From assembly GCF_046058945.1 (NCBI RefSeq), contig NZ_CP175511.1, positions 434,001 to 498,000 of the forward strand: a stretch of 64,000 nucleotides of DNA. Reading direction: 5' to 3'. Shown one piece after another: positions 50,935 to 60,405 of the stretch (position 1 is its first letter; each line of letters begins with the position of its first letter). The DNA is from Brochothrix campestris (GTDB lineage Bacteria > Bacillota > Bacilli > Lactobacillales > Listeriaceae). The translations under genes and the position numbers were made by a program. The notes under the pieces were generated by a model. The model ran no database searches. It saw only the letters and a list, made by a program, of their open reading frames with translations, and was not told the origin of the DNA.

Positions 50935-51148
50935 AATGTGGATCAAGAATTTATCAATTTAAAAGGCATACAATGTTTTCGTAATTTGTTACAATAAGGG
51001 TATGACAGTATGCTGAATTTGATTATCAATTTGAATCATCTAAGTGATAATCGCTAAAAGAAACCTTACACTGATGTGATTTCAGCATTGCTTTTAGATT
51101 AAAATCATACTAAACTAATAATTATTAGAAAAAGTTGGAGGGATATTA

Positions 51149-51931
51149 ATGAGCACGTTACAAGTGAAAGATTTACATGTGTCAATTGAAGGAAAAGAAA
51201 TTTTAAAAGGTGTTAACCTAACAATGAATTCCGGTGAAGTACATGCCATTATGGGACCAAACGGAACAGGTAAATCAACTTTATCATCAGCAATTATGGG
51301 GCATCCCTCATACGAAGTAACGTCTGGTGAAATTTTATTAGACGGCGAAGATGTCTTAGAAATGGAAGTTGATGAACGCGCACGCGCAGGTCTTTTCTTA
51401 GCAATGCAATACCCAAGTGAAGTCACTGGGATTACAAACGCTGAATTTATTCGTTCAGCAATCAACGCTCGTCGTGAAGAAGGCGACGAAATGCCAATTA
51501 TGAAATACTTGAAACAATTAGATAAAACAATGGAAGGCCTTGAAATGACTGAAGAAATGGCAGAACGTTATGTCAACGAAGGTTTTTCTGGTGGTGAAAA
51601 GAAACGTAACGAAATTTTACAAATGATGATGATCAAACCTAAATTCGCAATTTTGGATGAGATTGACTCAGGCTTAGATATCGATGCATTGAAAATCGTT
51701 TCTAAAGGTGTCAATGAAATGCGTGGCGACGACTTTGGTTGCATGATTATTACCCATTACCAACGTCTCTTAAACTACATTACACCCGATCACGTTCATG
51801 TGATGATGAACGGTAAAGTTGCTTTATCAGGTGGACCAGAATTAGCTAAACGCTTAGAAGCGGAAGGTTATGAAGGCATTCGTGCTGAATTAGGACTTGA
51901 AGTAGATGCGAAAGAAGTAGCAAACGACTAA
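51149..51931 (+). CDS. sufC: Fe-S assembly ATPase SufC
   Basis: The product is 260 aa. Walker A GPNGTGKST (36-44), the SufC-type signature FSGGEKKRNEILQ and Walker B FAILDEIDSGLDIDALK define it as the atypical ABC ATPase of the SufBC2D scaffold. It is the first gene of sufCDSUB, and GGAGGGAT precedes the start. Confidence 0.97.
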   Translation: MSTLQVKDLHVSIEGKEILKGVNLTMNSGEVHAIMGPNGTGKSTLSSAIMGHPSYEVTSGEILLDGEDVLEMEVDERARAGLFLAMQYPSEVTGITNAEFIRSAINARREEGDEMPIMKYLKQLDKTMEGLEMTEEMAERYVNEGFSGGEKKRNEILQMMMIKPKFAILDEIDSGLDIDALKIVSKGVNEMRGDDFGCMIITHYQRLLNYITPDHVHVMMNGKVALSGGPELAKRLEAEGYEGIRAELGLEVDAKEVAND

Positions 51932-51950
51932 AAAAGGGAGGAAGATACAG

Positions 51951-53261
51951 ATGGTCTTACAAACGATTGAAACCATTAACCCTGCATTTATTACGTCATT
52001 TGCGCAAAAAACAGCAGAACCGTCATGGTTAACTGATTTACGTATACAAGCATGGGCTAAAGCAGCAGAATTAGAGTTACCGTACGTTGATAAAACAAAG
52101 ATTAAACGATGGAATTTCACAAAGTTCAGCCAATACGCTGGCTTGGCACAACCTAACTTCGGGAAGAAATTACCTGGAATCGTGGCTGAAATTGCCGATG
52201 TCGACAATCAAGAGATGTCGCTTTACATTCAAGAAGATCAAACACCTGTCCACTTACACCTGTCACAAGAAGCGATTGATAAAGGCGTTATTGTGCAAGA
52301 CTTAGCAACAGCTGTTAAAGAAAACAGTGCGTTAGTGCAACAATACTTTATGACAACGGCTGTCAAAATGGATGAAAACCGTTTAACAGCCTTCCATACA
52401 GCGCTTGTTAATAGTGGCCTGTTTATTTATGTGCCTAAAAACGTTGAATTGTCAACACCAATTCAAGCTGTTTTCATTCAAAATGATGACCGTAAACCGT
52501 TTATGAACCATGCGATTATTGTGGCTGACGAAAGTTCAAAATTAACTTATGTTGAAAACTATGTCGGTCAAACAGGGAAACGTCGTGCGATTGCGAACAT
52601 TATTTCAGAAGTTATCGTTAAAGATAACGCCATCGTTACTTACGGTGCAGTCGATACGCTAGACGCAAGCGTGACGTCATACATTAACCGTCGTGGTCAC
52701 GTCTTACGCGATGCTACTTTAAACTGGGCAATCGGTGTGATGAATGATGGCAACTCAGTCATTAACCATTTAACAAACCTTGTGGGTGATAACTCAAACA
52801 GTGATGTTAAAACAGTTACGGTTGGAACAGGTAAACAAACACAAAACTTCACAACCGAAATCCGTCAATTTGGGAAAGCCTCTAACGGCATGATTTTAAA
52901 ACACGGTGTTGTATTAGACGCAGCGACGTCAATCTTCAACGGTATTGGTCATATTATGCACAATGCCAAAGGTGCTGATGCACAACAAGAATCACGTGTT
53001 CTCATGTTAAGCGATAGCGCACGTGGCGATGCGAACCCGATTTTATTAATTGATGAAGACGAAGTAACAGCGGGTCACGCTGCCTCTGTCGGTCGTGTGG
53101 ATGAAGAAGCGTTATTCTATCTTCAAAGTCGTGGTCTGAGCTTACATGAAGCTGAACGTTTAGTTATTCACGGTTTCTTGAATCCAGTTGTGGATCAATT
53201 ACCAATTAAACGCGTGAGTGAATTACTCTCACACGAGATTGAAAGGAAAGTGAAACGCTAA
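51951..53261 (+). CDS. sufD: Fe-S scaffold subunit SufD
   Basis: The product is 436 aa. It belongs to the SufBD beta-helix family, with text such as KHGVVLDAATSIFNGIGHIMHNAKGADAQQESRVLMLSD and ILLIDEDEVTAGHAASVGRVDEEALFYLQSRGLS; the conserved His in AGHAAS is the SufD-side residue used at the SufB/SufD interface. It shares its last base with the start of sufS. Confidence 0.96.
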   Translation: MVLQTIETINPAFITSFAQKTAEPSWLTDLRIQAWAKAAELELPYVDKTKIKRWNFTKFSQYAGLAQPNFGKKLPGIVAEIADVDNQEMSLYIQEDQTPVHLHLSQEAIDKGVIVQDLATAVKENSALVQQYFMTTAVKMDENRLTAFHTALVNSGLFIYVPKNVELSTPIQAVFIQNDDRKPFMNHAIIVADESSKLTYVENYVGQTGKRRAIANIISEVIVKDNAIVTYGAVDTLDASVTSYINRRGHVLRDATLNWAIGVMNDGNSVINHLTNLVGDNSNSDVKTVTVGTGKQTQNFTTEIRQFGKASNGMILKHGVVLDAATSIFNGIGHIMHNAKGADAQQESRVLMLSDSARGDANPILLIDEDEVTAGHAASVGRVDEEALFYLQSRGLSLHEAERLVIHGFLNPVVDQLPIKRVSELLSHEIERKVKR

Positions 53262-54493
53262 TGAACCCTTTATCTGTCAAAGCTGATTTTCCGATTTTAA
53301 CGCAGGTGGTTAATGAACGTCCGCTTGTTTATCTTGATAACGCTGCGACGTCTCAAAAACCCCAATGCGTGATTGATGCAGTGTCGCATTATTATGAAAC
53401 AACGAATAGTAATGTGCACCGTGGTGTACATACGCTCGGTTCTCAAGCGACAGATTTATACGAGGGTGCCCGTGCGAAAGTACAGGCGTTCATTAAGGCA
53501 AACGATGCAGCTGAAATCATCTTTACCCGTGGCACAACAGCTTCTATCAATATCGTGGCCTCAAGCTACGCGATGGCACAGTTGCAGGTAGGCGATGAAA
53601 TCGTCATTTCACCAGCCGAACATCACAGTAATTTGATTCCATGGCAGCAGGTTGCTCAGCAAACCGGTGCAACCTTAACTTACTTTGAGTTGGAGGTAGA
53701 CGGTCGTCTGACAGTTGAGAAAGCAGCTGCAGCGATTAATAAACAAACTAAAATCGTGGCTTTAGCCCAGGCCTCAAATGTGCTGGGGACGATTAATCCA
53801 ATTAAAGAGATTGCGGCCATCGCTCATGCCAACGGTGCCATCATCGTGGTTGATGGGGCACAATCCGTGCCACATTTACCAGTTGATGTCCAAGAACTCG
53901 ACATTGATTTCTTGGCATTTTCGGGACATAAGATGATGGGACCAACCGGTATCGGTGTCTTATATGGCAAACGGGCTTTGCTCGAAGCAATGGATCCAGT
54001 TGAGTATGGCGGCGAGATGATCGATTTTGTAACGTTGGAAGGGGCAACTTGGAAAGAGTTGCCGTGGAAATTCGAAGCAGGTACACCGATTATTGCCGGG
54101 GCAATTGGCTTAGGTGCGGCAATTGACTACTTGAATACGATCGGGATGGCAACCGTAGCAGCCCATGGCACAGAACTGGTGGCCTATGCGCTTGAACGGT
54201 TACGTACAATTGAGGGCATTGACATACACGGTCCGCTTGATCCGCAACAACGAACAGCCTTAGTGTCATTCAATGTCGGTGATATACATCCGCATGACTT
54301 ATCGACGGTACTAGATGAACAAGGGATTGCGATTCGGGCCGGTCATCACTGCGCCCAACCGTTAATGAAATGGCTCGGGGCCTCATCAACGGCCCGTGCA
54401 AGTTTTTATATGTACAATACGAAAGCGGAAGTCGATGCCCTCGTGGCAGCAATCGAACTGACAAAGGAGTATTTTGGCTATGGTGAAGCGTAA
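53261..54493 (+). CDS. sufS: Cysteine desulfurase SufS
   Basis: The product is 410 aa, a PLP enzyme that takes sulfur from cysteine. The PLP Lys224 is in SGHKMMGPTG and the persulfide Cys364 in AGHHCAQP. YLDNAATSQKP and HRGVHTL near the N terminus mark the group II (SufS/CsdA) class. It passes sulfur to SufU. Confidence 0.97.
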   Translation: MNPLSVKADFPILTQVVNERPLVYLDNAATSQKPQCVIDAVSHYYETTNSNVHRGVHTLGSQATDLYEGARAKVQAFIKANDAAEIIFTRGTTASINIVASSYAMAQLQVGDEIVISPAEHHSNLIPWQQVAQQTGATLTYFELEVDGRLTVEKAAAAINKQTKIVALAQASNVLGTINPIKEIAAIAHANGAIIVVDGAQSVPHLPVDVQELDIDFLAFSGHKMMGPTGIGVLYGKRALLEAMDPVEYGGEMIDFVTLEGATWKELPWKFEAGTPIIAGAIGLGAAIDYLNTIGMATVAAHGTELVAYALERLRTIEGIDIHGPLDPQQRTALVSFNVGDIHPHDLSTVLDEQGIAIRAGHHCAQPLMKWLGASSTARASFYMYNTKAEVDALVAAIELTKEYFGYGEA

Positions 54494-54926
54494 TTTAGAT
54501 CAATTATACCGACAAGTAATTATTGAACATTATCGTAAACCGCGTAACAGTGGCGAGCTTACGAATGAGACGCATCAAATTGAAATGAATAACCCAACCT
54601 GTGGCGATCAGATTTTTTTACATCTGAAAGTAGTAGATAGCCTAATTGAAGAGGCGAAGTTTACTGGCTCAGGTTGCTCGATTTCAATTGCGTCAGCCTC
54701 AATGATGACTGAAACAATTAAAGGACATACGATTGAACAGGCGCTCCTAATATCGGACGACTTTTCAGCGATGATGCAAGGGCAACCACATGCACACATC
54801 GATGAAGAAAACGGTGAATTAGAAGCCTTGGCAGGCGTTGCCCAGTTTCCAGCCCGCATCAAGTGTGCCACCTTAGCTTGGAAGGCGATGGAAAAAGCAC
54901 TGGCAACGACAGAAACGAACAATTAA
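54480..54926 (+). CDS. sufU: SufU zinc-dependent sulfurtransferase
   Basis: The product is 148 aa from ATG 54480, with AAAGGAG 10 nt upstream inside sufS. The start overlaps the sufS end by 14 nt; a TTG at 54474 is the alternative. Zinc and sulfur ligands Cys41 (NPTCGDQI), Asp43, Cys66 (GSGCSIS) and Cys129 (IKCATL) are all present. The insertion typical of SufU compared with IscU is visible between Cys66 and Cys129. It accepts persulfide sulfur from SufS. Confidence 0.95.
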   Translation: MVKRNLDQLYRQVIIEHYRKPRNSGELTNETHQIEMNNPTCGDQIFLHLKVVDSLIEEAKFTGSGCSISIASASMMTETIKGHTIEQALLISDDFSAMMQGQPHAHIDEENGELEALAGVAQFPARIKCATLAWKAMEKALATTETNN

Positions 54927-54941
54927 CGAGGAGGAATGACA

Positions 54942-56339
54942 ATGGCTCCCAATATGCCAGAATTAAGCGATTATGAATATGGTTTCCACGATAAGGACGT
55001 CTCTATTTTTAGAACAGAACGTGGCTTAACAGCTGAAATCGTTACTGAAATTTCCAACATGAAAAAAGAACCACAATGGATGCTTGACTTCCGTTTACGT
55101 TCCCTAGAACAATTTTATAAAATGCCAATGCCAATTTGGGGTGGTGACCTCTCTGAACTGAAATTTGAGGACATTACGTATTACGTTAAACCGTCTGAAG
55201 GAACAGTAAGTGACTGGGATGAAGTACCAGCTGAAATCAAGGCAACGTTTGATAAACTTGGTATTCCAGAGGCTGAACAAAAATATTTAGCCGGTGCATC
55301 TGCACAGTACGAATCAGAAGTGGTGTATCACAACATTCAAAAAGACCTTGAAGACAAGGGTGTTATTTTTAAAGATACCGACTCAGCCTTACGCGAAAAT
55401 GAAGCTATTTTCCGTGAGTACTTCGGTAAAATTATCCCACCGCAAGATAATAAGTTTTCAGCCTTGAACTCAGCCGTTTGGTCGGGTGGCTCGTTCATCT
55501 ACTGCCCACCTGGTGTAAAGGTAGAAACGCCATTACAAGCGTACTTCCGTATTAACTCACCGAATATGGGCCAATTTGAACGAACGTTGATTATCGTTGA
55601 CGAAGGCGGTTCAATCAACTATGTTGAAGGCTGTACTGCTCCTGTTTATACGACGAACTCACTGCACTCTGCTGTCGTTGAAATCATGGTAAAAGAAGGC
55701 GGCTATTGCCGTTATACGACGATTCAAAACTGGGCGAACAACGTTTATAACTTAGTGACAAAACGTACATTCTGTGATGCAAATGCAACAATGGAATGGA
55801 TTGATGGGAACATTGGTTCAAAATTAACAATGAAATACCCATCGGTTTACCTTCGGGGCGAAGGCGCGCGTGGCACAACCTTAACAATTGCGATTGGTGG
55901 CCGTGGCCAACGTCAAGATACCGGAACAAAAATGATTCACTTGGCGCCAAACACATCTTCTTCGATTGTCTCGAAATCAATTGCTAAACAAGGTGGTAAC
56001 GTTACTTATCGTGGGATGGTTCACTTTGGTCGTAAAGCGAAAAATGCGCGTTCGAATATCGAATGTGATACGCTCATTATGGACCATGAATCAACGTCGG
56101 ATACGATTCCGTACAACGAAATTTTAAACAGTCAAATTTCATTAGAACATGAGGCTAAAGTGTCACGTGTATCTGAAGAACAGTTATTTTACCTCATGAG
56201 CCGTGGCTTGACTGAAGTAGAAGCAACTGAAATGATTGTAATGGGCTTTATTGAACCCTTTACCAAAGAATTACCGATGGAATATGCCGTTGAAATGAAC
56301 CGTCTCATTAAATTTGAGATGGAAGGATCAATTGGTTAG
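54942..56339 (+). CDS. sufB: Fe-S scaffold subunit SufB
   Basis: The product is 465 aa from ATG 54942, with AGGAGG 7 nt upstream; ATG 54936 is too close to it. SufB text is LPELSDYEYGFHDKDVS-like at the start, then GGSFIYCPPGVKVETPLQAYFRIN, YVEGCTAP with the conserved Cys, and RSNIECDTLIMDHESTSDTIPYNEI. It assembles the nascent cluster with SufC and SufD. Confidence 0.97.
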   Translation: MAPNMPELSDYEYGFHDKDVSIFRTERGLTAEIVTEISNMKKEPQWMLDFRLRSLEQFYKMPMPIWGGDLSELKFEDITYYVKPSEGTVSDWDEVPAEIKATFDKLGIPEAEQKYLAGASAQYESEVVYHNIQKDLEDKGVIFKDTDSALRENEAIFREYFGKIIPPQDNKFSALNSAVWSGGSFIYCPPGVKVETPLQAYFRINSPNMGQFERTLIIVDEGGSINYVEGCTAPVYTTNSLHSAVVEIMVKEGGYCRYTTIQNWANNVYNLVTKRTFCDANATMEWIDGNIGSKLTMKYPSVYLRGEGARGTTLTIAIGGRGQRQDTGTKMIHLAPNTSSSIVSKSIAKQGGNVTYRGMVHFGRKAKNARSNIECDTLIMDHESTSDTIPYNEILNSQISLEHEAKVSRVSEEQLFYLMSRGLTEVEATEMIVMGFIEPFTKELPMEYAVEMNRLIKFEMEGSIG

Positions 56340-56349
56340 AGATTAAAAC

Positions 56350-56394
56350 AAAGCTAGGGCTGCTGTTACATTGGCAGCTTTGGCTTTTTTTTAT
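56350..56394 (+). terminator. Terminator of the suf operon
   Basis: GCTGC and GCAGC core arms with extended partial pairing are followed by eight T. Between it and 56638 I see a short ORF (about 56516-56579, reading HRYSKQRQQFVSELSGHVEK) that looks like a degenerate remnant, and nothing else. Confidence 0.75.
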
Positions 56395-56638
56395 AGCTCT
56401 TTTTTCATCAAAGACGGCTAACAAAGATGGTGTGGTTGTGTTGTCGGTTGGTACTCTTTAGTTTCTCTACAATTGCACTCATAATCAGTGTCACTAAAAT
56501 ATTGGGGGTGGTATGTGCATCGCTATTCAAAACAACGTCAGCAATTTGTAAGTGAATTAAGCGGTCATGTTGAGAAATGATCAGTGGCTGCCTATAGTCA
56601 ACTGCTGGACTACCTGCTAGTTATACAATTTAATTATC

Positions 56639-56704
56639 AAACAGAGAGCCTCCCGACATTATTCAGGGGAGGCTCTCTGTTTGTAGACAAAGTCTAATTC
56701 AATG
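56639..56704 (-). repeat. 3'-end motif plus long hairpin behind the pirin gene (repeat-family copy)
   Basis: On the minus strand TTGAATTAGACTTTGTCTAC, then AAACAGA, runs into a strong hairpin (arms AAACAGAGAGCCTCCC and GGGAGGCTCTCTGTTT, 56639-56682). The motif shares GACTTTGTCTACAA with copies at 27.1 and 42.7 kb. The hairpin is a likely terminator for the pirin operon. Confidence 0.65.
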
Positions 56705-56749
56705 TCATTTATTTTCTAAGTTATTTGTTTCTAACCGATTTATTTAACG

Positions 56750-57745
56750 CTAGGACTTCAACTGATCCGCTGACGAAAAGCGTGGTTGATCAGCCGCTAT
56801 TTTAGGGTCATGGCTATCCCACGGCCAGCCACCAAATTGTGTCACTTCAAAATCGGCATAGGCTTGTTCAACTTCTGCACGCGTAGTCATCACAAATGGG
56901 CCATAAGCAAAGACCGGTTCATCAATCGTCTGACCGATAAACACCATAAAGGTCGTGTCAGCTGTGGCTTCAAAGGTTGTCGGCTCATCATCGGTATAAA
57001 CGAGTAATGTTTTTGCTGGAATGACGGAGTCTTTATGAGTGAGGCTACCGCTCATAACATACAGTTGTACCTTAACATCAGTTGGATAAGCCGGAATCAC
57101 AAAGTGATTGCCAGCCTCGATTTGACCATCCCAGACATTGATGTGATGGTTGGCTTCAAAGCCATAAGAACTGGCAGGGGCACTGCCAGAGACGGCATCA
57201 TCGTAACGGCCAACGAGCACTTTTAAATAATTTTTAGCAGGGTTTGTTTCAGCCAATGGCACGACTGGAATCGTTTCACGCCAATGCATTTGGTAGGCCG
57301 GCTCGCCCATTTTTAAACGTTTGGGCATGTTGAGCCAAATTTGGACGATTTCAAACGGATTCGGCTGCTCGGTTTCAATCAAAGGAAACATTTCAGCGTG
57401 CTGAATGCCCTTACCTGCAACCATCCATTGCACATCGCCATCAGCATAGCGGCCACTGTTACCAAATGAATCGAAGTGGTCGATTACCCCCTTACGTGCG
57501 TATGTAATCGTCTCAAAACCACGGTGTGGATGTGCGGGAAAACCCGGCACATGGCGGCCATGATACATTTTCCAGCCCCGTGTTTTACTAAAATCATTGC
57601 CTTTAATCCAGTCAGTCGGGTATTCACTCGGTGCCATGTTACCGTCGCCACTAGGATAAGTATCCGTGTGATGACCGACTAAAATAAAGGGGTTTTGCAC
57701 CGGGATTCGGGCTGAATCGACCGGATAAGCTTTACCTTTCATCAT
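56750..57745 (-). CDS. Pirin-family protein
   Basis: The product is 331 aa. Bicupin fold with metal ligands in HGRHVPGFPAHPHRGFETITYARKGVIDHFDS (His pair) and GKGIQHAEMFP. Pirins are metal-dependent; some cleave quercetin and others act as regulators. It is the last gene of the MDR-SDR-pirin operon, which suggests processing of quinones or flavonoid-like electrophiles. It is longer than many pirins because of a C-terminal extension ending in WPWDSHDPKIAADQPRF. Confidence 0.9.
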   Translation of the reverse strand: MMKGKAYPVDSARIPVQNPFILVGHHTDTYPSGDGNMAPSEYPTDWIKGNDFSKTRGWKMYHGRHVPGFPAHPHRGFETITYARKGVIDHFDSFGNSGRYADGDVQWMVAGKGIQHAEMFPLIETEQPNPFEIVQIWLNMPKRLKMGEPAYQMHWRETIPVVPLAETNPAKNYLKVLVGRYDDAVSGSAPASSYGFEANHHINVWDGQIEAGNHFVIPAYPTDVKVQLYVMSGSLTHKDSVIPAKTLLVYTDDEPTTFEATADTTFMVFIGQTIDEPVFAYGPFVMTTRAEVEQAYADFEVTQFGGWPWDSHDPKIAADQPRFSSADQLKS

Positions 57746-57772
57746 CAGAACATTCCTCCTAACGAATGGGTC

Positions 57773-58504
57773 TTAGTTAATACCCATTTGAGTTAACCAT
57801 TCGTGATAATTTGTTTTTAAGCGAAGTGCAATGGAAGCATCAGTAATATTTTGTCCTTCTTCAAAGGCGATGATACCAGCAATGCGTCCCACTTCGACTG
57901 CGTCGATATAATCAGGACTAGAGTACATCGCACCACGTGAACGCGTATTGATTGGGCCAAGGTTAATATCGTTAATGCGGATTTGGTTCGGATCATTTTC
58001 AGCCGATAAGACACGACGTAACATTAACTCAGCGGCATTGGCTACTGAAATTGGTCCTGAATGAGGCACGGGTCTGACCGATGAAAGACCAACGATAAAG
58101 CTATAGCTTCCGCGTGGTGCGATATAAGGAATAAACGTTTTCGCGACGATAAAGTGTGTGGTTAAACTACTGTTGATAATGTAATTCCATCGTTCTAATG
58201 AAAGGTCGGTTAATTTATCACCAGACCACCAGCCAAATAAGGAAGAGACCATTGCATCGATTTGACCGTATGTCGCAATAATTTCATCTCTCACACGAAT
58301 CGCATCTGTTTCATCAGCAATATTTCCTTCAATAAAATGGAGGTTTTTACCATTCGGTGCAATGTAAGCTTGAACCTTCGCAATTTTAGTCATATTACGC
58401 GTCGGAATAACGACAGTTGCTCCTTGAGAAACAAACCATTTGGCAATCCCTTCACCAACACTCCCCGTTCCACCAGCGACAACAACAATTTTATCTTTAT
58501 ACAT
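57773..58504 (-). CDS. Short-chain dehydrogenase/reductase
   Basis: The product is 243 aa. NAD(P)-binding VVAGGTGSVGEGIAKWF is present. The active-site region departs from the usual: the Ser-Tyr-x3-Lys motif is not clear (GLSSVRPVPHSGPISVANAAELM has Ser and Pro where Tyr and Lys are expected), so catalysis may be atypical or lost. It lies between the MDR and pirin genes with spacers of 23 and 27 nt. Confidence 0.82.
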   Translation of the reverse strand: MYKDKIVVVAGGTGSVGEGIAKWFVSQGATVVIPTRNMTKIAKVQAYIAPNGKNLHFIEGNIADETDAIRVRDEIIATYGQIDAMVSSLFGWWSGDKLTDLSLERWNYIINSSLTTHFIVAKTFIPYIAPRGSYSFIVGLSSVRPVPHSGPISVANAAELMLRRVLSAENDPNQIRINDINLGPINTRSRGAMYSSPDYIDAVEVGRIAGIIAFEEGQNITDASIALRLKTNYHEWLTQMGIN

Positions 58505-58527
58505 ACGATCTCCTCCTTTAGTTTTTA

Positions 58528-59481
58528 TTAATCCTCAGTAGTTAAAATGATTTTTCCAGCGGCGCGATCACTGACGATTAAGCGATGGGCTTCTTGTACA
58601 CCGGCGACAGTTAACGGTAATGTTTCAGCAATTTTGAGTGTTAGACCATGTTCTTCGTAAAATTTGAATAAGAATGGCATCACAACCGCATTCGTCATTG
58701 CCGGTGTCCGTGATAAGAAGACGACTTTGACGTTTTTACCGAGGGTATCCTGTGGTAAGGTTGTCATCCCTAAATAAGTGCCGCCTTCTTTCACAAGTTG
58801 TAACGCAACTTTTTCACCCTTATTGAAGAGCGATGCATCAACGACGAAGTCGGCTTTGTTAGCATAAGCTGCTACAGCATCACTGTCACGATAGTCAATA
58901 AAAACATTGGCACCCGATTCTTTGAGGTAGGCTTCATTATGTGCACTTGCGAGGGCAATGATGGTCACATCAAAACTTTTGGCCAGTTGAACGACGAAGT
59001 TACCAACACTACCTGAGGCACCAACAACAGCGAGCGTATCACCTTTTTTGAGGTCATAAAAACCACCATAGAGCGCCCAATAAGCGGTTGAAGCAGTCGC
59101 CGAAAACCCGGCTGCGAAATCAAGTGGCATCTCAGCAGGGACTTTAAAGACATTGCGCGCGTTAGTTGTTAAATAATCAGCATAGCCGCCAGCGCCAGGT
59201 TTGACGATGACATTATCGCCGATACTGAGGTTGCTTGCATTGTCATATAATTTAACGACTTCACCAACGACTTCATTACCTAACACATGGAACTGAGCTG
59301 GTGCGGCACTACGACTCATTTTACCGCTGCGAACGAAGGCTTCAACAGGATTAATGCCAACTTTTTTGACTTTCACCAGCACATTATTCGTCGAATTAAG
59401 GGCAATCTCACCCGTACGTTCTTCAAACACATCAACGTCACCAAATCGATCAAACCCAATTGTTTTTGCTGTAACCATCAT
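58528..59481 (-). CDS. Zinc-independent MDR quinone oxidoreductase
   Basis: The product is 317 aa. The MDR/QOR text is GINPVEAFVRSGKM, HVLGNEVVGEVV, VGASGSVGNFVVQLAKSF (NADPH loop) and AHRLIVSDRAAGKIILTTED. The structural zinc cysteines are absent. It reduces quinones or enones with NADPH. It is the first gene of the three-gene operon, and its promoter carries a palindrome. Confidence 0.9.
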   Translation of the reverse strand: MMVTAKTIGFDRFGDVDVFEERTGEIALNSTNNVLVKVKKVGINPVEAFVRSGKMSRSAAPAQFHVLGNEVVGEVVKLYDNASNLSIGDNVIVKPGAGGYADYLTTNARNVFKVPAEMPLDFAAGFSATASTAYWALYGGFYDLKKGDTLAVVGASGSVGNFVVQLAKSFDVTIIALASAHNEAYLKESGANVFIDYRDSDAVAAYANKADFVVDASLFNKGEKVALQLVKEGGTYLGMTTLPQDTLGKNVKVVFLSRTPAMTNAVVMPFLFKFYEEHGLTLKIAETLPLTVAGVQEAHRLIVSDRAAGKIILTTED

Positions 59482-59522
59482 TAAAATCTCCTTCTTTCAT
59501 CCTTTTATTTTAGGTAACCCTC

Positions 59523-59563
59523 TTACTTAAAGTAAGTATACAACGATGTTGAAATAACTGCAA
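59523..59563 (-). promoter_or_regulatory. Promoter and palindromic operator of the MDR-SDR-pirin operon
   Basis: On the minus strand -35 TTGCAG (59563-59558) and -10 TATACT (59540-59535) stand 17 nt apart. ACTTACTTTAAGTAAG (about 59538-59523), a near-perfect palindrome of the HxlR/MarR style, overlaps the -10 and start site. No such regulator gene is nearby. Confidence 0.7.
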
Positions 59564-59646
59564 GTCTAGTGCTTGAATAGTTACAAAGGATTAGCCTTAA
59601 CAAAAAACAGCTGAGCAATGGTCTGCTAGCTGCCAATCGATACGAC

Positions 59647-60405
59647 TTAATTGTTTACTTCAAGGTATTTTTCCATCAAAATAGCAGCGACAACATCCAT
59701 AAAGAAACGGGCACGACGTGAGGGCGTCGCATACTTTAAGGTGATGATACTCGGTTTGGTGACGGAAGTGACGTCTTTAATCGCAACCGCTTGCAACTGA
59801 TTCGCAAAGACGTCGTGAATTTCAGATTGTGGTAAAATCGCGACCCCGATTTTTTCGACGACAAAGTTGAGCAAGGTGAAAATATCTTTGCATTCTAACA
59901 CAATATTAGGCGTTAAGTTTTTGAGGCTAAAAAAATTGAGGATGTTTTCGTGGATCGAAAAGCCATCCATCGCACCGAGCATCAACAGCGGATACTTATT
60001 AACCTGTTGTAACGAAATCGCTGGTGTTGCGAGTTGTTGATGCCAGCTCGTCGGCATAACAACAACAAAGGGTTCCTGCTTCAAACGAATGACATCATAA
60101 TTCGTTAAGTCGGCTGGTTGTAACATAAAGGCGAGCTCGATTTCTTCAGTTAATAAGAGCTGTTCGAGATAGGCCGAATCGCCCTTATACATTTTAATGA
60201 AAACGTCGGGATAATGTTGGCGATAAGCGTGGATCATCTCGTGTAAGTATTTGGCACAACTGGTGGCGACACCAATCGCCAGTGTGCCCATAAGTCCACC
60301 TTCAAGCGCGGCGATTTCGGTTTTGACATAATCCAGTTGGTTAATCATTTGTTTGGCATGTTGATAAAGCAAGCGGCCAGATTCGGTCACAGGTCGTTTA
60401 TTTGA
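59647..60405 (-). pseudogene. 5'-truncated LysR-family regulator
   Basis: From SNKRPVTESGRLLYQHAKQM the sequence matches the end of a LysR DNA-binding region. The complete co-inducer domain follows (LAIGVATSCAKYLHEMIHAY, LLLTEEIELAFML, FVVVMPTSWHQQL, FVVEKIGVAILP). The winged HTH of about 60 residues is missing: upstream of 60405 the minus frame is only the antisense of the MFS remnant. With no DNA-binding part it should not regulate. Confidence 0.85.

Noticed and set aside
56516..56579. Short GTG-started ORF between suf and pirin genes
   Set aside because: It has only about 21 codons and a neighbouring open stretch after its stop suggests decay; too little to call a gene or name a parent family.
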